64,000 nucleotides of DNA, from contig JAQOTA010000058.1 in the NCBI GenBank assembly GCA_029532415.1, positions 62,001 to 126,000 on the forward strand. The letters run 5' to 3'. Below, in pieces: positions 1 through 10,679 of the stretch; positions within the stretch are counted from its first letter, which is position 1; every line of letters begins with the position of its first letter. A model generated the notes under the pieces. It had not been told where the DNA came from, did not search any database, and saw only the letters and a program-made list of their open reading frames with translations. The position numbers were made by a program, and so were the translations under genes. Source of the stretch: Marasmius tenuissimus (lineage: Eukaryota; Basidiomycota; Agaricomycetes; Agaricales; Marasmiaceae).

Positions 1-557
1 GAATACAACGTCTCCATGGCCCTTTCCTTTGAGCTCTCTCTCGGAACGCAGCTTGATCCTTCCACCCCTCAAGTGTACAGCACCACTCACCGAACCACAT
101 ATCCAACACACACGTTCGGCCAATTTACACCTTACCCTTACAACCATCATTCCACAACCACCTACCCCGCTCGCGACGAAGCCACTGGCTCCTTTACACA
201 TTACGAGGAGCAGAGAAACACTAGTTATGGGCTACCTGGCTGGTAGACGTCGCCCGCGCAGCAATAATGCTATCTATGATGGTCTATATCAATTTTTATC
301 CCTAATTTTACCTTATGCTACTGAAGGCCAATATAATCATCCTATCTACGCATTTTTGAAGTTCGAGAGGATGGGATGCTGCTGAAGTTCAAGCTTTGCT
401 GCCAGACTGGGTGAGACGGGAGTGCGAAATTTCACTAAGTCCTTTGTCACATTTCCGTGACACGGTTTTTGGAGCGATGTTGAGCCCAGTCGTTATGTCT
501 CGTGCTCCTGCCCATCAACCCATCAACGAGACATAACGTACTGGCCACGCGAGTCTA
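1..557 (-). mobile_element. DUF6589 element, left copy (5' end only, cut by window edge)
   Basis: Position x here pairs with 14639-x on the other strand through 557, so this is an inverted, apparently identical copy of 14082-14638. The copy reads leftward: its outer end is at 557, its 13-bp-arm hairpin at 491-538, its 60-bp subterminal inverted repeat at about 426-485, and the coding part begins at the window edge. The rest of the element, including the DUF6589 exons, must lie to the left outside the window. The short ORFs of 76 and 118 codons here are the antisense of the element and are not genes. Confidence 0.85.
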
Positions 558-566
558 CGGTTGAAT
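558..566 (-). repeat. 9-bp half of a split target-site duplication
   Basis: The nine bases next to the left element's outer end (cggttgaat) are the reverse complement of the nine bases after the right element's 3' end at 16040-16048 (attcaaccg). A simple insertion would put the duplication in direct orientation on both sides of one element. This arrangement instead fits recombination between two inverted elements, which carries one half away and flips it. Confidence 0.75.
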
Positions 567-1685
567 GAGAGGATTGGTTGGGATGCCTGCCGCGACGTTG
601 GGACTATGTGTGGTGGCGTTGAGACTACCTGTCGTGGCGTTGGGACGACCTGTCGTAGTTTCAATTTCTAACTCCACAAAATAATGTCTGCGGCGGGCAT
701 TGCTCTTGACACGTAGATAAAGGACGACATCATTGAGTTCTTTGAGTGAAAACGTACTATCACTTTGAATGTACTGGTACTTGTACAATTCTGAAAGGCT
801 CCTTCGAATTCCGCTCGGAAAGGCCATATAGATTATAACTCGGCCCTGATGTGTTGCACATGCAACAAGGCAGGGTATACGAAGGTATTTTTTGCGACTT
901 CTAGAGTAGTAAAGTGCATTTTTCGAGAGCGGTACTAGTGCCTATTGATACATGAGTAACTAAACAAACGGCCGGTAACATTATATTGGAGACTGACGCT
1001 GCGTGAAGGGCCATCAAGGTGGCAGTATGCGCCTGGAATCCTCCGGCGCTCAAGGCTGCTCTCCTGGAAAATGCTGATCATGCGAGTGTTCCGACCAGTC
1101 TGACTCGAGGGGACCTGTAGTCCAAGTTCTCGAGAAAGCAAGGGGTCGTTCTCAAACGTGCGCTAAAATGCCCCACTCGATCTGAATGTTCATGTTCATT
1201 TGAGGATAGTGCACGATCATCGGGATTCCTTCGGACATGCTAAGATCCATCACTCCCCAGTGGCATTCAGTCCTCCCTATCATCAATGCTGGATTCGTCC
1301 GAAGCCGACGCGCCCCGAAAGAGAGTTCGCCTAAAAGCTTTACTAAAAGAACTAAGGTAGGCACGAGTATGAGACCTTCAGGATCCGTGTTCCTAAAGAC
1401 CTAACGAGAAGGGGAAAGCGTACTAGCTGAATAGGAGGAAATGTGGTTTCCCGTAAAATCGGAATATGAACGTGAAAGATTGACTGGGGGTCCCGAATCA
1501 CACATCACGACGTACCTGTTCCCTGACCTTTCAGATCTTGCTTGAGAGACCGAGTTTCCGACCGACGACAGCGCCCGTATATCGCTAGTCGTTCCTCCCG
1601 CCACACCGCGTGAACTTGTATAACGTGTACCCTGATTCGGCGCACAGAGTACTAAGCTATCCAGCACGACCAGCCTTTCTCGAGC
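558..1685 (-). repeat. Upstream block of the secreted-protein array (copy A, displaced and inverted)
   Basis: On the minus strand this matches the blocks upstream of array genes 2, 3 and 4 (about 18230-19130, 20500-21065, 23634-24440). Shared landmarks are the segment ending in gcgccgaatcaggg (near 1650), the segment with cggacgaatccagcattgatg (near 1290) and a 21-bp-period minisatellite (about 574-665). It has no array gene of its own nearby; array gene 1 at 16247 is the only member lacking such a block. The small ORFs inside are not conserved between copies and are not called. Confidence 0.75.
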
Positions 1686-2129
1686 CTTTTACTGAGCTTT
1701 CCCGTACCCCATAGTCCTCCTGGCAATAGAAAGGCCGGGGGCTGAGGGCCACAAAACGCGAGAGCCAAATGGAGCGTACGTATGCATCGACTTGCTAATA
1801 ACTAGATGGATGAATGGGTCGAGGACTAGCCGCTCTGGGCAGCGAAAGGTAAGATAGTCTGGATACAAGCGCTGACAAGACTGAGGGACTGGGGAGTGAT
1901 TGGGTTGCCGTAGTTAGATCCTAGTACCAGGAGACAGTTTGACGGCGTGGATGATGATTTTGGATTCAATGCATTGGAATTCAGCGTGAAGTCAATGAGA
2001 TCGAGCCACAAGTTCAAAAAGTTGCACGATGCCTGTGCTGGGCCTGGGCTTCAGCACTGGACGCAGTAGTGAGTGTTCGAAGTGACAGGAAGGAACAGGA
2101 TAGGATTGGCTGACCAACTCCACTGAGTC
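1686..2129. other. Intergenic, no gene seen
   Basis: No supported coding region. The first 100 bases still align weakly, on the minus strand, with the sequence just before array block C (near 20480-20530). Confidence 0.5.
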
Positions 2130-2225
2130 CAGATATTGCCGGATTCGGTGCGCCTTTGCCATCGGCATTTCTCAGCGTTCGCGAGCGCCATTGGTCCGTG
2201 CTCAGTCATCCTCACTTCCCTTTCC
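2130..2225 (+). repeat. Copy of the NMD3 promoter region
   Basis: The segment with attgccggattcgg, tttctcagcg and ggtccgtgctc resembles the sequence just upstream of the NMD3 start (3855-3956) and the minus-strand copy at 26420-26540. It shares agtcatcctca with the 26.5-kb copy, so those two are the closer pair. No NMD3 coding sequence follows. Confidence 0.55.
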
Positions 2226-2564
2226 CTCAAAGTACGTAGGATTTATCATAAAGGCTATGTAGATCTAGCTAGTCAAGTTTGAGCTTCAGTACAAGTTTCC
2301 CACTGGAGAAGAGCTATGCCAACTCCAACAACACCGATCATAAGGAAGTGGGACTTGGGAATGGAGAAGCTCGCCGCGTCTGATCAAGTACTGATCATGA
2401 TAAAGTTGGTTTAGTGTTTCTACGTTCGAATTTGACTAGTTAGATCTAGACTGTATGGTGAATTCTACATACACCCGAGCAATACAGCATTCCCTACCCG
2501 TTAAGATGGAATAATACAAAGTCAACACTGCTAGTTTTGCTACTCCGAGTCGCTCTCCCTCAAC

Positions 2565-2760
2565 GATATACAGCGGGAAGACAATCGTTCCCTTGTTTGG
2601 CGGGGGCCCGTTCTGCGCGGGTGCGTTTGCCACCACAATGAGGTCGATGCGGCCTTTCCGCAATGTCCAAAAGAGAGGAGTGCTCCAGCTGGGAAAGCTG
2701 AGAAGCCGACCACAGAATTAGCGCCGCAGCGAGTCGCTAGTCGCTTATTGGTCTTGCCTT
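2565..2760 (+). repeat. Copy of the 20266-20490 intergenic block
   Basis: Both stretches share the run from gatatacag-cgggaagacaat to cacagaattag-gccgcagcgag, in the same orientation. The stretch has no convincing gene; the minus-strand ORFs across it are not conserved between the copies. Confidence 0.6.
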
Positions 2761-3854
2761 AAGCAAGGCCAAGCAAAGTGAAAGGAACGACTGAAGGGGG
2801 GGAAACCAAATCGAAATACCAGAAGTACGATCCACGAGAAGTTGTAATGCAGTATGTAACGCTGGACCCCGTGCATTGACTCGCATTCGCCAAGTTATAC
2901 TCGACAGAAACTCGACAGAAGAAAGTCCCGGCGAGGGGCTTTCGGTAGCTATATCGGATGCTTGAAGGATTGCTATTTCCACTGAGTATGCAACCGAGGA
3001 TTGATGGTAGCTTGGACATTCGGGGTGGTTCGGTGGGGTGGCCTATCAGTTATAGATAGTACCGGAGGGAAGGAGAGGAGAGAAAGTCCTGCGGGGGTTA
3101 GCTTGGAGGAATAGTCGATTTCGAGTTCTGCCGGCAAGGAAGCAAAGACCGTGTTGCTGTTGGCAAGGGGCGACAAGGACGAGCAATACCGGCGGCGCTT
3201 CGGAGAAAGCAATCGATAACGTGAAGAAGGGACAGAAGGCCGTGTAGCCAAGAAGAATGACTGGGCCTCACGGCCCGAGCACGACAATACGAATCAGAAT
3301 CTTGCTTGGGATCCAAACTAGGTGGCGCAAAAGAGGGTACAACCCACACACGTAACGTTGTAGCACCTCCGCTGCTCCACGCCCGATCGCAGGGCGGCCA
3401 TTCTGCTGTCATTCATGTGACTAAAAGGCAAAAAACTCACAGTTGGTGTTATCACGTTGGTAGGAGGCAATTTTACTGTACCGACACGACAAAATATGTC
3501 AGTTTTCTCCCGTGAATATGCGGCTCGGAACGCACCATCCTAGCATGATTCTGCAAATAGGCACAGACCAATCCTCGATTACATGCCTGCAAGGCTTCAG
3601 TTTGCCTGAACTGGTATTTCTTGGGACTTGTATTGCTTCAAATCGGGGCTAAAACAAGATGACGCAGGAACAATTTTCAGGATAAATTCGGAAGCCAGGA
3701 CAGGTAGACGGCTGTGTGAAAGACTTGGAGGTTAAAGAATGTACAGAAGAAACAGGAATGAAGAAAATGAAGAAAAAGACACGCAAGAACGACTCAGCAC
3801 CAGCAGCATGAGGAAGAAACAAGATAAAATTGGCTGACTATATGAAAGTGATGG
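2761..3854. other. Intergenic, no gene seen
   Basis: Several overlapping ORFs of up to 104 codons run through this stretch on the minus strand, but none has recognisable domains, splice support or a conserved copy elsewhere in the window. I see no RNA gene. Confidence 0.4.
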
Positions 3855-3956
3855 AAAGAAATTGCCGAATTTAGGCCGACTCATTCCGGGACCGCTTTGC
3901 CAGCGGCACAAAAAATATTTCTCAGCGAGCGCTGGTCCGTGCTCCCTCAAACCATC
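3855..3956 (+). promoter_or_regulatory. NMD3 promoter and 5' leader
   Basis: This is the stretch directly upstream of the NMD3 start codon. It recurs in part at 2130-2225 and, inverted, at 26420-26540, where it faces the mitochondrial uL15 gene. The 26.5-kb arrangement suggests that it once worked as a bidirectional promoter. No TATA box is obvious. Confidence 0.5.
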
Positions 3957-5905
3957 ATGGAATTCGTGCCAGCACCCCCAGTGCATCGAGTATTGTGTGC
4001 AGACTGCGGTATGTTCCTCGATTGGTTTACCTTCTCGATTTTCACTCAATCTTTCTGCTGATAGGTACTCCGATCGTCCCAAATTCTGCGAATTTATGTG
4101 TTTCATGCCTTCGAAATACGTGCGTGTTCCTTCTTCGCGACTCTCCAAAGTATCCTTAAAGTTACCACAGTGTGGACGTTACAGAAGGAATTCCAAAACA
4201 AAGTACGTGCTTCCGGTCAAGCGAGCGATCTTCCTCCATTCATCGATTGAATTCGATCTTACCTAGGTTCTGTTTCCTTTTGCCGAAACTGTGAACGATT
4301 CTTGACCCCACCGCATACATGGGTCATTGCACGGCCAGAATCTCCAGAACTCCTGGCTATATGTTTGAAGAAACTGAAGGGCCTCACCAAAGTACGATTG
4401 ACGGACGCACATTTCATCTGGACAGAGCCTCACTCGAAGAGATTGAGAGTATCGGTAACGGTGCAAAAGGAGGTGCGTAAAACCCTCAGTTCCCACTCTG
4501 AAGATTGTCTCATGAATGGAACCTAGGTTCTTACAAATACGATCCTCGAACAGACCTTCGAGATTGAATACCTCGTTCAATACGGCCAATGTCCCGATTG
4601 TGCGAAGCTCGCAGCAAAAAATACATGGAAGGCGCTTGTTCAAGTACGACAGAAGGTTCCACACAAGAGGACATTCTTATTCCTCGAACAGCTTATCCTC
4701 AAAAATAACGCTCAGAAGGATACGATATCGGTGAAGGAAGTCAGGGATGGTCTCGATTTCTTCTACAGCTCAAGAAGTCATGCATTAAAGATGGTGGAAT
4801 TCTTATCCAGCGTCGTCCCCGTTCGGTAAGATTGTAGTCTTTCTGCGTTCTTTCGCTGAACGACTGACGGGTTGCTCGAAAAAGATCAAAATCCTCCGAA
4901 CAACTGCTCTCCTCGGACACCCATACGAACACTGCAAATTTCAAGTATACATACTCCGTAGAAATCGCGCCGATTTGCAAAGACGACCTCGTCTGCATCC
5001 CCAAAGGGCTCGCGAAGCAAATGTCCAGCATTTCGCCATTGACTATCTGTACGCGGGTTGGAAACTCCCTTTCCTTGGTCGATCCGGCGACCTTGCAACA
5101 TGCAGAAATCCCGGCACCAGTGTACTGGCGAACGCCGTTCGAGAGTCTAGCTGCTGTCGGGGATCTAGTCGAATTCATGGTGCTAGACGTCGAACCCGAC
5201 CGTGGCCGATCAAAAGGCAAGCATATTCTGGCCGATGCTCAAGTTGCTTTGGCGGGTGCTTTCCGGTCGACGGGTCAGTCTCAGGATGACGATGCGATGG
5301 ATTTCGAAGGCGTTGGGATGAGCAGTCAGATATTTCATACGCGTACGCATCTGGGGAATATTCTTCAACCTGGAGATACGGCGCTTGGGTATTTCCTGAC
5401 AAACGCTAACTTCAATTCGGACGAGTTTGCTGCGCTTGATGGTGGGAGGATACCGGACGTGATATTGGTGAAGAAGACATATCCGAATAGGCGGAAGAAG
5501 AACAAGGCCAGGAATTGGAGACTTCGGACTATTGGCAAGGAGGCGGGTGAAGAGGGTGATACAGGAAGTGGGAGGGGTGTCGTTGGCAGGATGGGTGGTC
5601 GTGATCAGAAGAAGGTGGAGGAGGACTACGAGCTGTTCTTGCGCGATTTGGAGGAGGATTCCGAGATGAGAGGTGCCGTCAATCTGTACAAGGCACCCGC
5701 GGATGTGAAGATGAAGACGGAGGGTACTGGAGGTCGTCGGAAGAACCAGTACTCGATGGATGTGGATGAACACTCTCAAGCAGAGACTGATGCTGACAAC
5801 CAAGATGAGGACGAGCCCGACTTCCCAGAAGTTCACCTTGACGAGCTGTTGGAAGGCTTTGACGAGTTGACGCTTGGAAATGATGAAGTTGAGCAGGAGG
5901 TTTGA
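3957..5905 (+). CDS. NMD3: 60S ribosomal export protein NMD3
   Basis: Adaptor that binds the nascent 60S subunit and carries it through the nuclear pore with exportin CRM1. Six exons (3957-4008, 4065-4119, 4171-4202, 4267-4472, 4527-4825, 4885-5905) join in phase to 554 aa. The N-terminus starts MEFVPAPPVHRVLCADCG and holds the family's paired zinc-binding CxxC motifs (CADC, CVSC, CRNC, CPDC). The middle has the typical KYTYSVEIAPICKDDLVCIP segment, and the C-terminus is acidic and low-complexity, as expected for the export region. The start is fixed by the conserved N-terminus. Part of the promoter and exon 1 are duplicated at 26.4 kb. The long antisense ORF over exon 6 is a shadow. Confidence 0.95.
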
Positions 5906-6085
5906 GGATTTAGAGCTAGTTTATACACTGGTCAATGTGATATCACTTGTGATGAAAATCTAGACTCAAGCGGCCAGAGATTTCTGACTGTTATGTGGGC
6001 CTCTTGTACTCGGTGACCAAGTCGAAGGAGGATCAGGGCGGTGACGCGGTTGCCTCTTCAGTCCCAACCTCCATCATCCCAAGTA

Positions 6086-7758
6086 ATGTCCACATATCTA
6101 TACGAGCTCTCCACTACCGGAGCCATATCCTACACCGATTTCTGCGTCGACCAAAGCTCTAATCAGGCATACACCCGTCATCTCGCTCTCATAAACCAAA
6201 TTCGAGCCAATCTCCGAGGTGCATTGAAGGAAAGCAAGCGAACCGATGGAGAGAGGGATTATCTGACTCTCGTCAAGGTATGCAAACACCATTGTTCGTT
6301 CGCCAACTTCGATCTGACTCTTGCATGGAGATACTAGATGAATATATACCTCAACTCACGTCGATAATGGGCTGTGTTGCTCACGATGAGATCGGCCTGA
6401 AAACGGAACCCGGTGAGCCTCGTCAACACCTCCCTCTCTGACAGGAGCTGGATTTAAGCTGATGATCAAGTATTCAGCTGGCGCACAACTCTCTCTTCGA
6501 GCATGTTTAACTCATCCCCACGACAATCGGTGCCTTCATTACATGCGGAATACGCGTACTGTTTGTTGACGTATGGGTTCGTTATATCGAATCTAGCGAG
6601 AACGATAGTAGCCTCGCTGGGTGATTACGAACTCGATCGCGCAATTACTCAGAAAGAGAGAGAGGACAAGGACGAGAGGCTCAAGCACGCGGCGGATTTT
6701 CTGGCGAAAGCAAGCGGGGTGTTCGAGTATATTGCGGAGACGGTGTTGGTCGATTGGGAACGTAGTAATGCTGCACCGACCTCGGGAAAGTTCTCGAGGC
6801 CGCCTGATCTCAGCAAGGAGGTCAATAGCGCGCTCTCGAAGTACGACTTACTCGCTCCTTTCGAGACTAGATCTCTGACACTGTTTCCTATAAAGACTGG
6901 CTTTGGCAGATGCACAGACTCTGTTCATACGCAAGCTACTCTCGAAAGCAGCCTACGAATCAAATATTGCGCCGGGGCCACCTCTTCCGAGATCTCATCC
7001 CTCGCCAGCACTCATCGCCAAGCTACACCTCGAATGCTCGAACTACTACTCCTCAGCCCGTCTGCTAGCCAAAACTCCCGGGAACACCTCCGGTGGTGAG
7101 GTTTCTCCAGAGCTACGACATTATCTAAGCGACGAAGCCGCGCTGCATTCCGCACTTGCAAAGAAATGGCTGGCCATCGATGCAGGAGAGAAGGGAGGAT
7201 CGGAGAAAGGTGGAGACGCGGTCGGGTTCATGCTTTGGGCACAGAAGGAGCTTCAAGAGATGAAAGATGGTGGTAAGGGTGGCGGTGTTTCGGGACTGGC
7301 CAAAGGGGATAAGGAAAAGAAAGGGAGAAGTTTGAGGAAGGAACGGATATCACAGGAGCTGGAGAGTGTGGGTGTCTGGCTGAAACATTATAAGAAGGCT
7401 AATGATACTGTGAGTTTACTTGTGGGGAGGAAGATGTCTCGTTACTGATTGCATGGTATTGTAGATCCATTTCCAACCTGTTCCATCACAGGCTGGACTC
7501 CAAGCTCGGATTCCGACAGGAATTTTGGTAGTATCATCCAAAACTTACTCACCGCCTCCCTCAGTCTTTGGTCCTGGCTCACCAGAGTACATTCGTCGAC
7601 AGGCGGACGAGTTGGAGTTCTCTTCACTTTCTATCAAGTCCGAAGGAGGGGGAGAAGGTTTGCCTGGTGCTCTTCGAGACGGGTTGCCCGCCTCTGCTTC
7701 TGCCTCTGATGGTGAGAAAACCAAGGAGAACTATGCGGGCGCCGGGTCGTATTTCTGA
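6086..7758 (+). CDS. palC: pH-response regulator PalC (BRO1 domain)
   Basis: PalC links the plasma-membrane pH-sensing complex to ESCRT-III in the fungal Pal/Rim alkaline-pH pathway. Five exons (6086-6277, 6331-6412, 6471-6840, 6896-7409, 7465-7758) join in phase to 483 aa. The BRO1 part carries the family blocks FSWRTTL, SLHAEYAYCLLTYGFVISNL and KHAADFLAKASGVFEYIAE. The C-terminus has the PalC-typical FQPVP and FGPGSPEYIRRQ stretches. An in-frame GTG codon lies upstream at 6041, but the first ATG with the usual PalC N-terminus is 6086. It ends 230 bp from the 3' end of the convergent PhoD-like gene. Confidence 0.88.
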
Positions 7759-7988
7759 GGACAATTGCGGGTCTGAACGAATCACCATTGTACTGTATCT
7801 GTATCATTACTCGCCACGATGTCTCTGCAGCTGCGAAGCAAACCAAACGTGCAGGCCACAGCATGTGCATCCTCTTCCAACCCGTCCGTGTTTCATCAAA
7901 TGGAAGGTGAACGTCCAGAGATTTATTAATAACCAGAATAGTTACGATTAGATGTTACATACAACCAAAATACATCTACCTCGGTCGT

Positions 7989-10435
7989 TCAGAACCATTT
8001 TCCTGGATTCATTCCTATCTTGTTAAACAGGTCTTTCACACCACCGGCAACGAAAGCACCAAGAGCGGTGGATGTAGACTGCAGTTGCACTGGTGCTCCG
8101 ACCGTTTCATACCTAGCATCAAGAGGTTAGTCCACAGAAAGGTACGACTCGTGTACCGTTGTGGGTCACTCACTGGTAAGCGGATTTACCGTCCACCATC
8201 AATTCTACGCGAAGTTTAGGGTGTTCGCGGTCCGTAGTGTCGACATCGAACGTCGACCTAGCAGGAGCTCAATACATTGCTGCAGACATGGAAGTAGAGT
8301 ACTGAAAACTAACCATTTGTGGTTTCCTTCGGCGACATACTTGATGACTCTTTCACGAGGAATCTCTTCAACCTCCTTAGCAGTAATCAGGTTTCCCTCT
8401 GCATCTTCTGCGATGGATACGAATTCTTTGGAGATAGTTGCATCGCTTGCTGGCGACAGCGTCCTAATGAACGGAATGTAGAACATGTTCAATGGACTAG
8501 AAAGCTAGGCTGAGCGAAGGATATATTGAATTGGTAAGAGAACATAAGCGCACCTGGTCGAAAACTCTGTCACCGGATACGGACCGTCGCCGACAAACTG
8601 GACTGCAGCGAATTCGTGACGGTCGCCGGAGAGTATGATAACGTTCGGTACGGAATGGAGAATCTGCAAGAGCGACTGTTTTTCGACATCGTAGGCGGCC
8701 CATGAGTCCAGCTGAGCGTCGCCTCTCCACAGAGAAGTAAATGGCACAGAGGATACGAGGAACTTGTAGGTTGCCGTGTGGTTGACCTATAAGATGTCAG
8801 CAGGATGAATTAAGCCACGGTTCATCGAGTCACTAGGCTTACCCGCGCTAGCCAATCCTGTAGGACGTTGAGTTGGGTCTCTCCAAGCATTGTCCGGGTT
8901 AAGGGATCTTCAGATTTTTCAGAGCGGTATCTCCGCGTATCCATGACGAAGAAAGCCATGTCTCCATAGCGGAAATCGTAGTAATAAACGTCATCAGACG
9001 GAGAGTCGTAGTTGGCGTTGGCATTGTAAGTCTCGAAGGCCGAGGATGCCTCAGGGAATGGGGTCTTCGAGTCGTTGCTGTTGCCCTCGAAATTGTTGAT
9101 TATCTAAGAAAAGACATGAGGATGCAGGCCATGATCACTGTCAATACTTGGGTGCACTCACTTCGTGATCGTCATAAGTGAAGAAAATGGCTGTGATGTG
9201 CGTCAGTTTCTGGATGGCGGATGGGAGCAAGGCCGACTTACGTAGCTTCTCGTAAACCTTTCTGAAGCTCGGGCTCTGATAATTACGACGATATAGACGA
9301 CGATAGGATTCTTGGTTATTTCCAGCGTAAAAGGGGACATCGGCGTAGATGAAATCGCCAAGGAATAGCATGAACTCAGTCTCGGGCAGGGAGGGGACAG
9401 CTGCAGTCAAATTCTCTTGCTCCGTGACCGGAGAGGCGGCGGGAGCCAGATAGTCCGCTAGCAGATCGAACCCGTGGATTGTCCTCCACTGGAATGGGTA
9501 CCAGGGGAAGTTGGGAGTTATACACGACGTTGATACGAAACGAAGCTGCCTTCCATTGGGAAGCCGAGAGTCAGGGAAGGTGCGGAAAGAAATTGGAGAG
9601 GCAGCATTCTCCATTGGGTTGGTCTCGTTGTCAGATAAGATGTCTTCAGAGCGTGTTAGATATAACAATTCTGGACACCGGGGCAAGAGCGGACTCACAT
9701 TCATATCGAGTGCTCGGCCATAAGCCTTTGAGAGTGATTGTATCTGTCCAGTCGTTTTCCTCTACTAGCTGTAATGCAGGCCCTTGCTTCCAGGGCTTAA
9801 TATCATCCGACGGGGTCAACTCACGCCATGATACATAGACTGGCTGAGTAACGTCGGGATAACGTGCCACTATCTTGACGCTGTCTGCATTTACTGCACC
9901 AACGCGAGAGAATGTAACATCGGCCGATTTGTCCACTAAGGGAACCAGGATAAGATCAGCAGCAGCAAGGGCCAGGAAAGCGTTGATAACGAGGTTCGTC
10001 CACCGGACTTTTCTCGAAGTACTTGGTAATGAGAAGACGACTTGAGAAATGGGACTAGATCCACCACTGGGCTAAATGCCTCGTTTAACGACTGGATTTC
10101 AAGAAGCGTTCTAAAGGCAACGCACCGATGAGTTCGTCTCGAGTTTGGGCTCTGTTTGGGACTCCTTTTTCACCGACCCATTCTCTTGTGACGGCTTCTC
10201 TTCCTTGGTAGATTTGGGTGCTCCTTCTTGAGGTTGAGATGGAAGTAGCAGGGAGGTCAAAGATAGCAGGTAGAGGATGGGTAAAGCTATCGGTCCTACT
10301 CGTGCCGGTATCTACAAGGATGTTAACCTGGTAGGGGAAAAAAGGAAAGCAGAGACCGACCACTCTCAGGAATATATAGGAAGCTATACGAAACAGAGAA
10401 GATGATACAGCTGCTATGTAGAACAGCGCGCTCAT
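7989..10435 (-). CDS. PhoD-like metallophosphatase, membrane-anchored
   Basis: Probable phosphodiesterase/phosphatase of the PhoD family, acting at a membrane or outside the cell. Ten exons (10435-10361, 10311-10126, 10071-9699, 9643-9242, 9190-9162, 9103-8843, 8786-8554, 8496-8314, 8257-8174, 8112-7989) keep phase throughout and give 649 aa. Metal-site motifs are FLGDFIYADVPFY, FFTYDDHE and ILSGDRHEFA, in the order seen in PhoD enzymes. Three hydrophobic segments lie before the catalytic part: residues about 1-25, a second in exon 2, and NLVINAFLALAAADLILVPL in exon 3. Its substrate cannot be told from sequence. It is divergent from the RecQ-like gene (244 bp between starts). Confidence 0.88.
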
Positions 10436-10679
10436 CGTGGTGGGCAGTTGAGAATGGGACTGGAACGAGGTGCAGCTGAGCCTACCTGCAGCATCATTGC
10501 GGCCGACGACGACGTCATGATCGTGACCGTAATGCGACGATCACGTGTATACCCACGCCTTTGACGCGTACCTCCACCATATGGCCCGTTCTCCAGACCT
10601 GTCAAACTTTTCCCCACTACCTCCGCCGTTCACTGGTGAGCCCTCTTCACTCTGGCTATATCTTTTATCCTAACTCTAT

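Noticed and set aside
555..827. 90-codon minus-strand ORF with repeated NATT-type motifs
   Set aside because: The repeats come from the 21-bp minisatellite read as codons; the frame is not kept in the other copies.
5210..5836. 208-codon minus-strand ORF
   Set aside because: Antisense to NMD3 exon 6, whose acidic and repetitive codons keep the opposite strand open; no domain.
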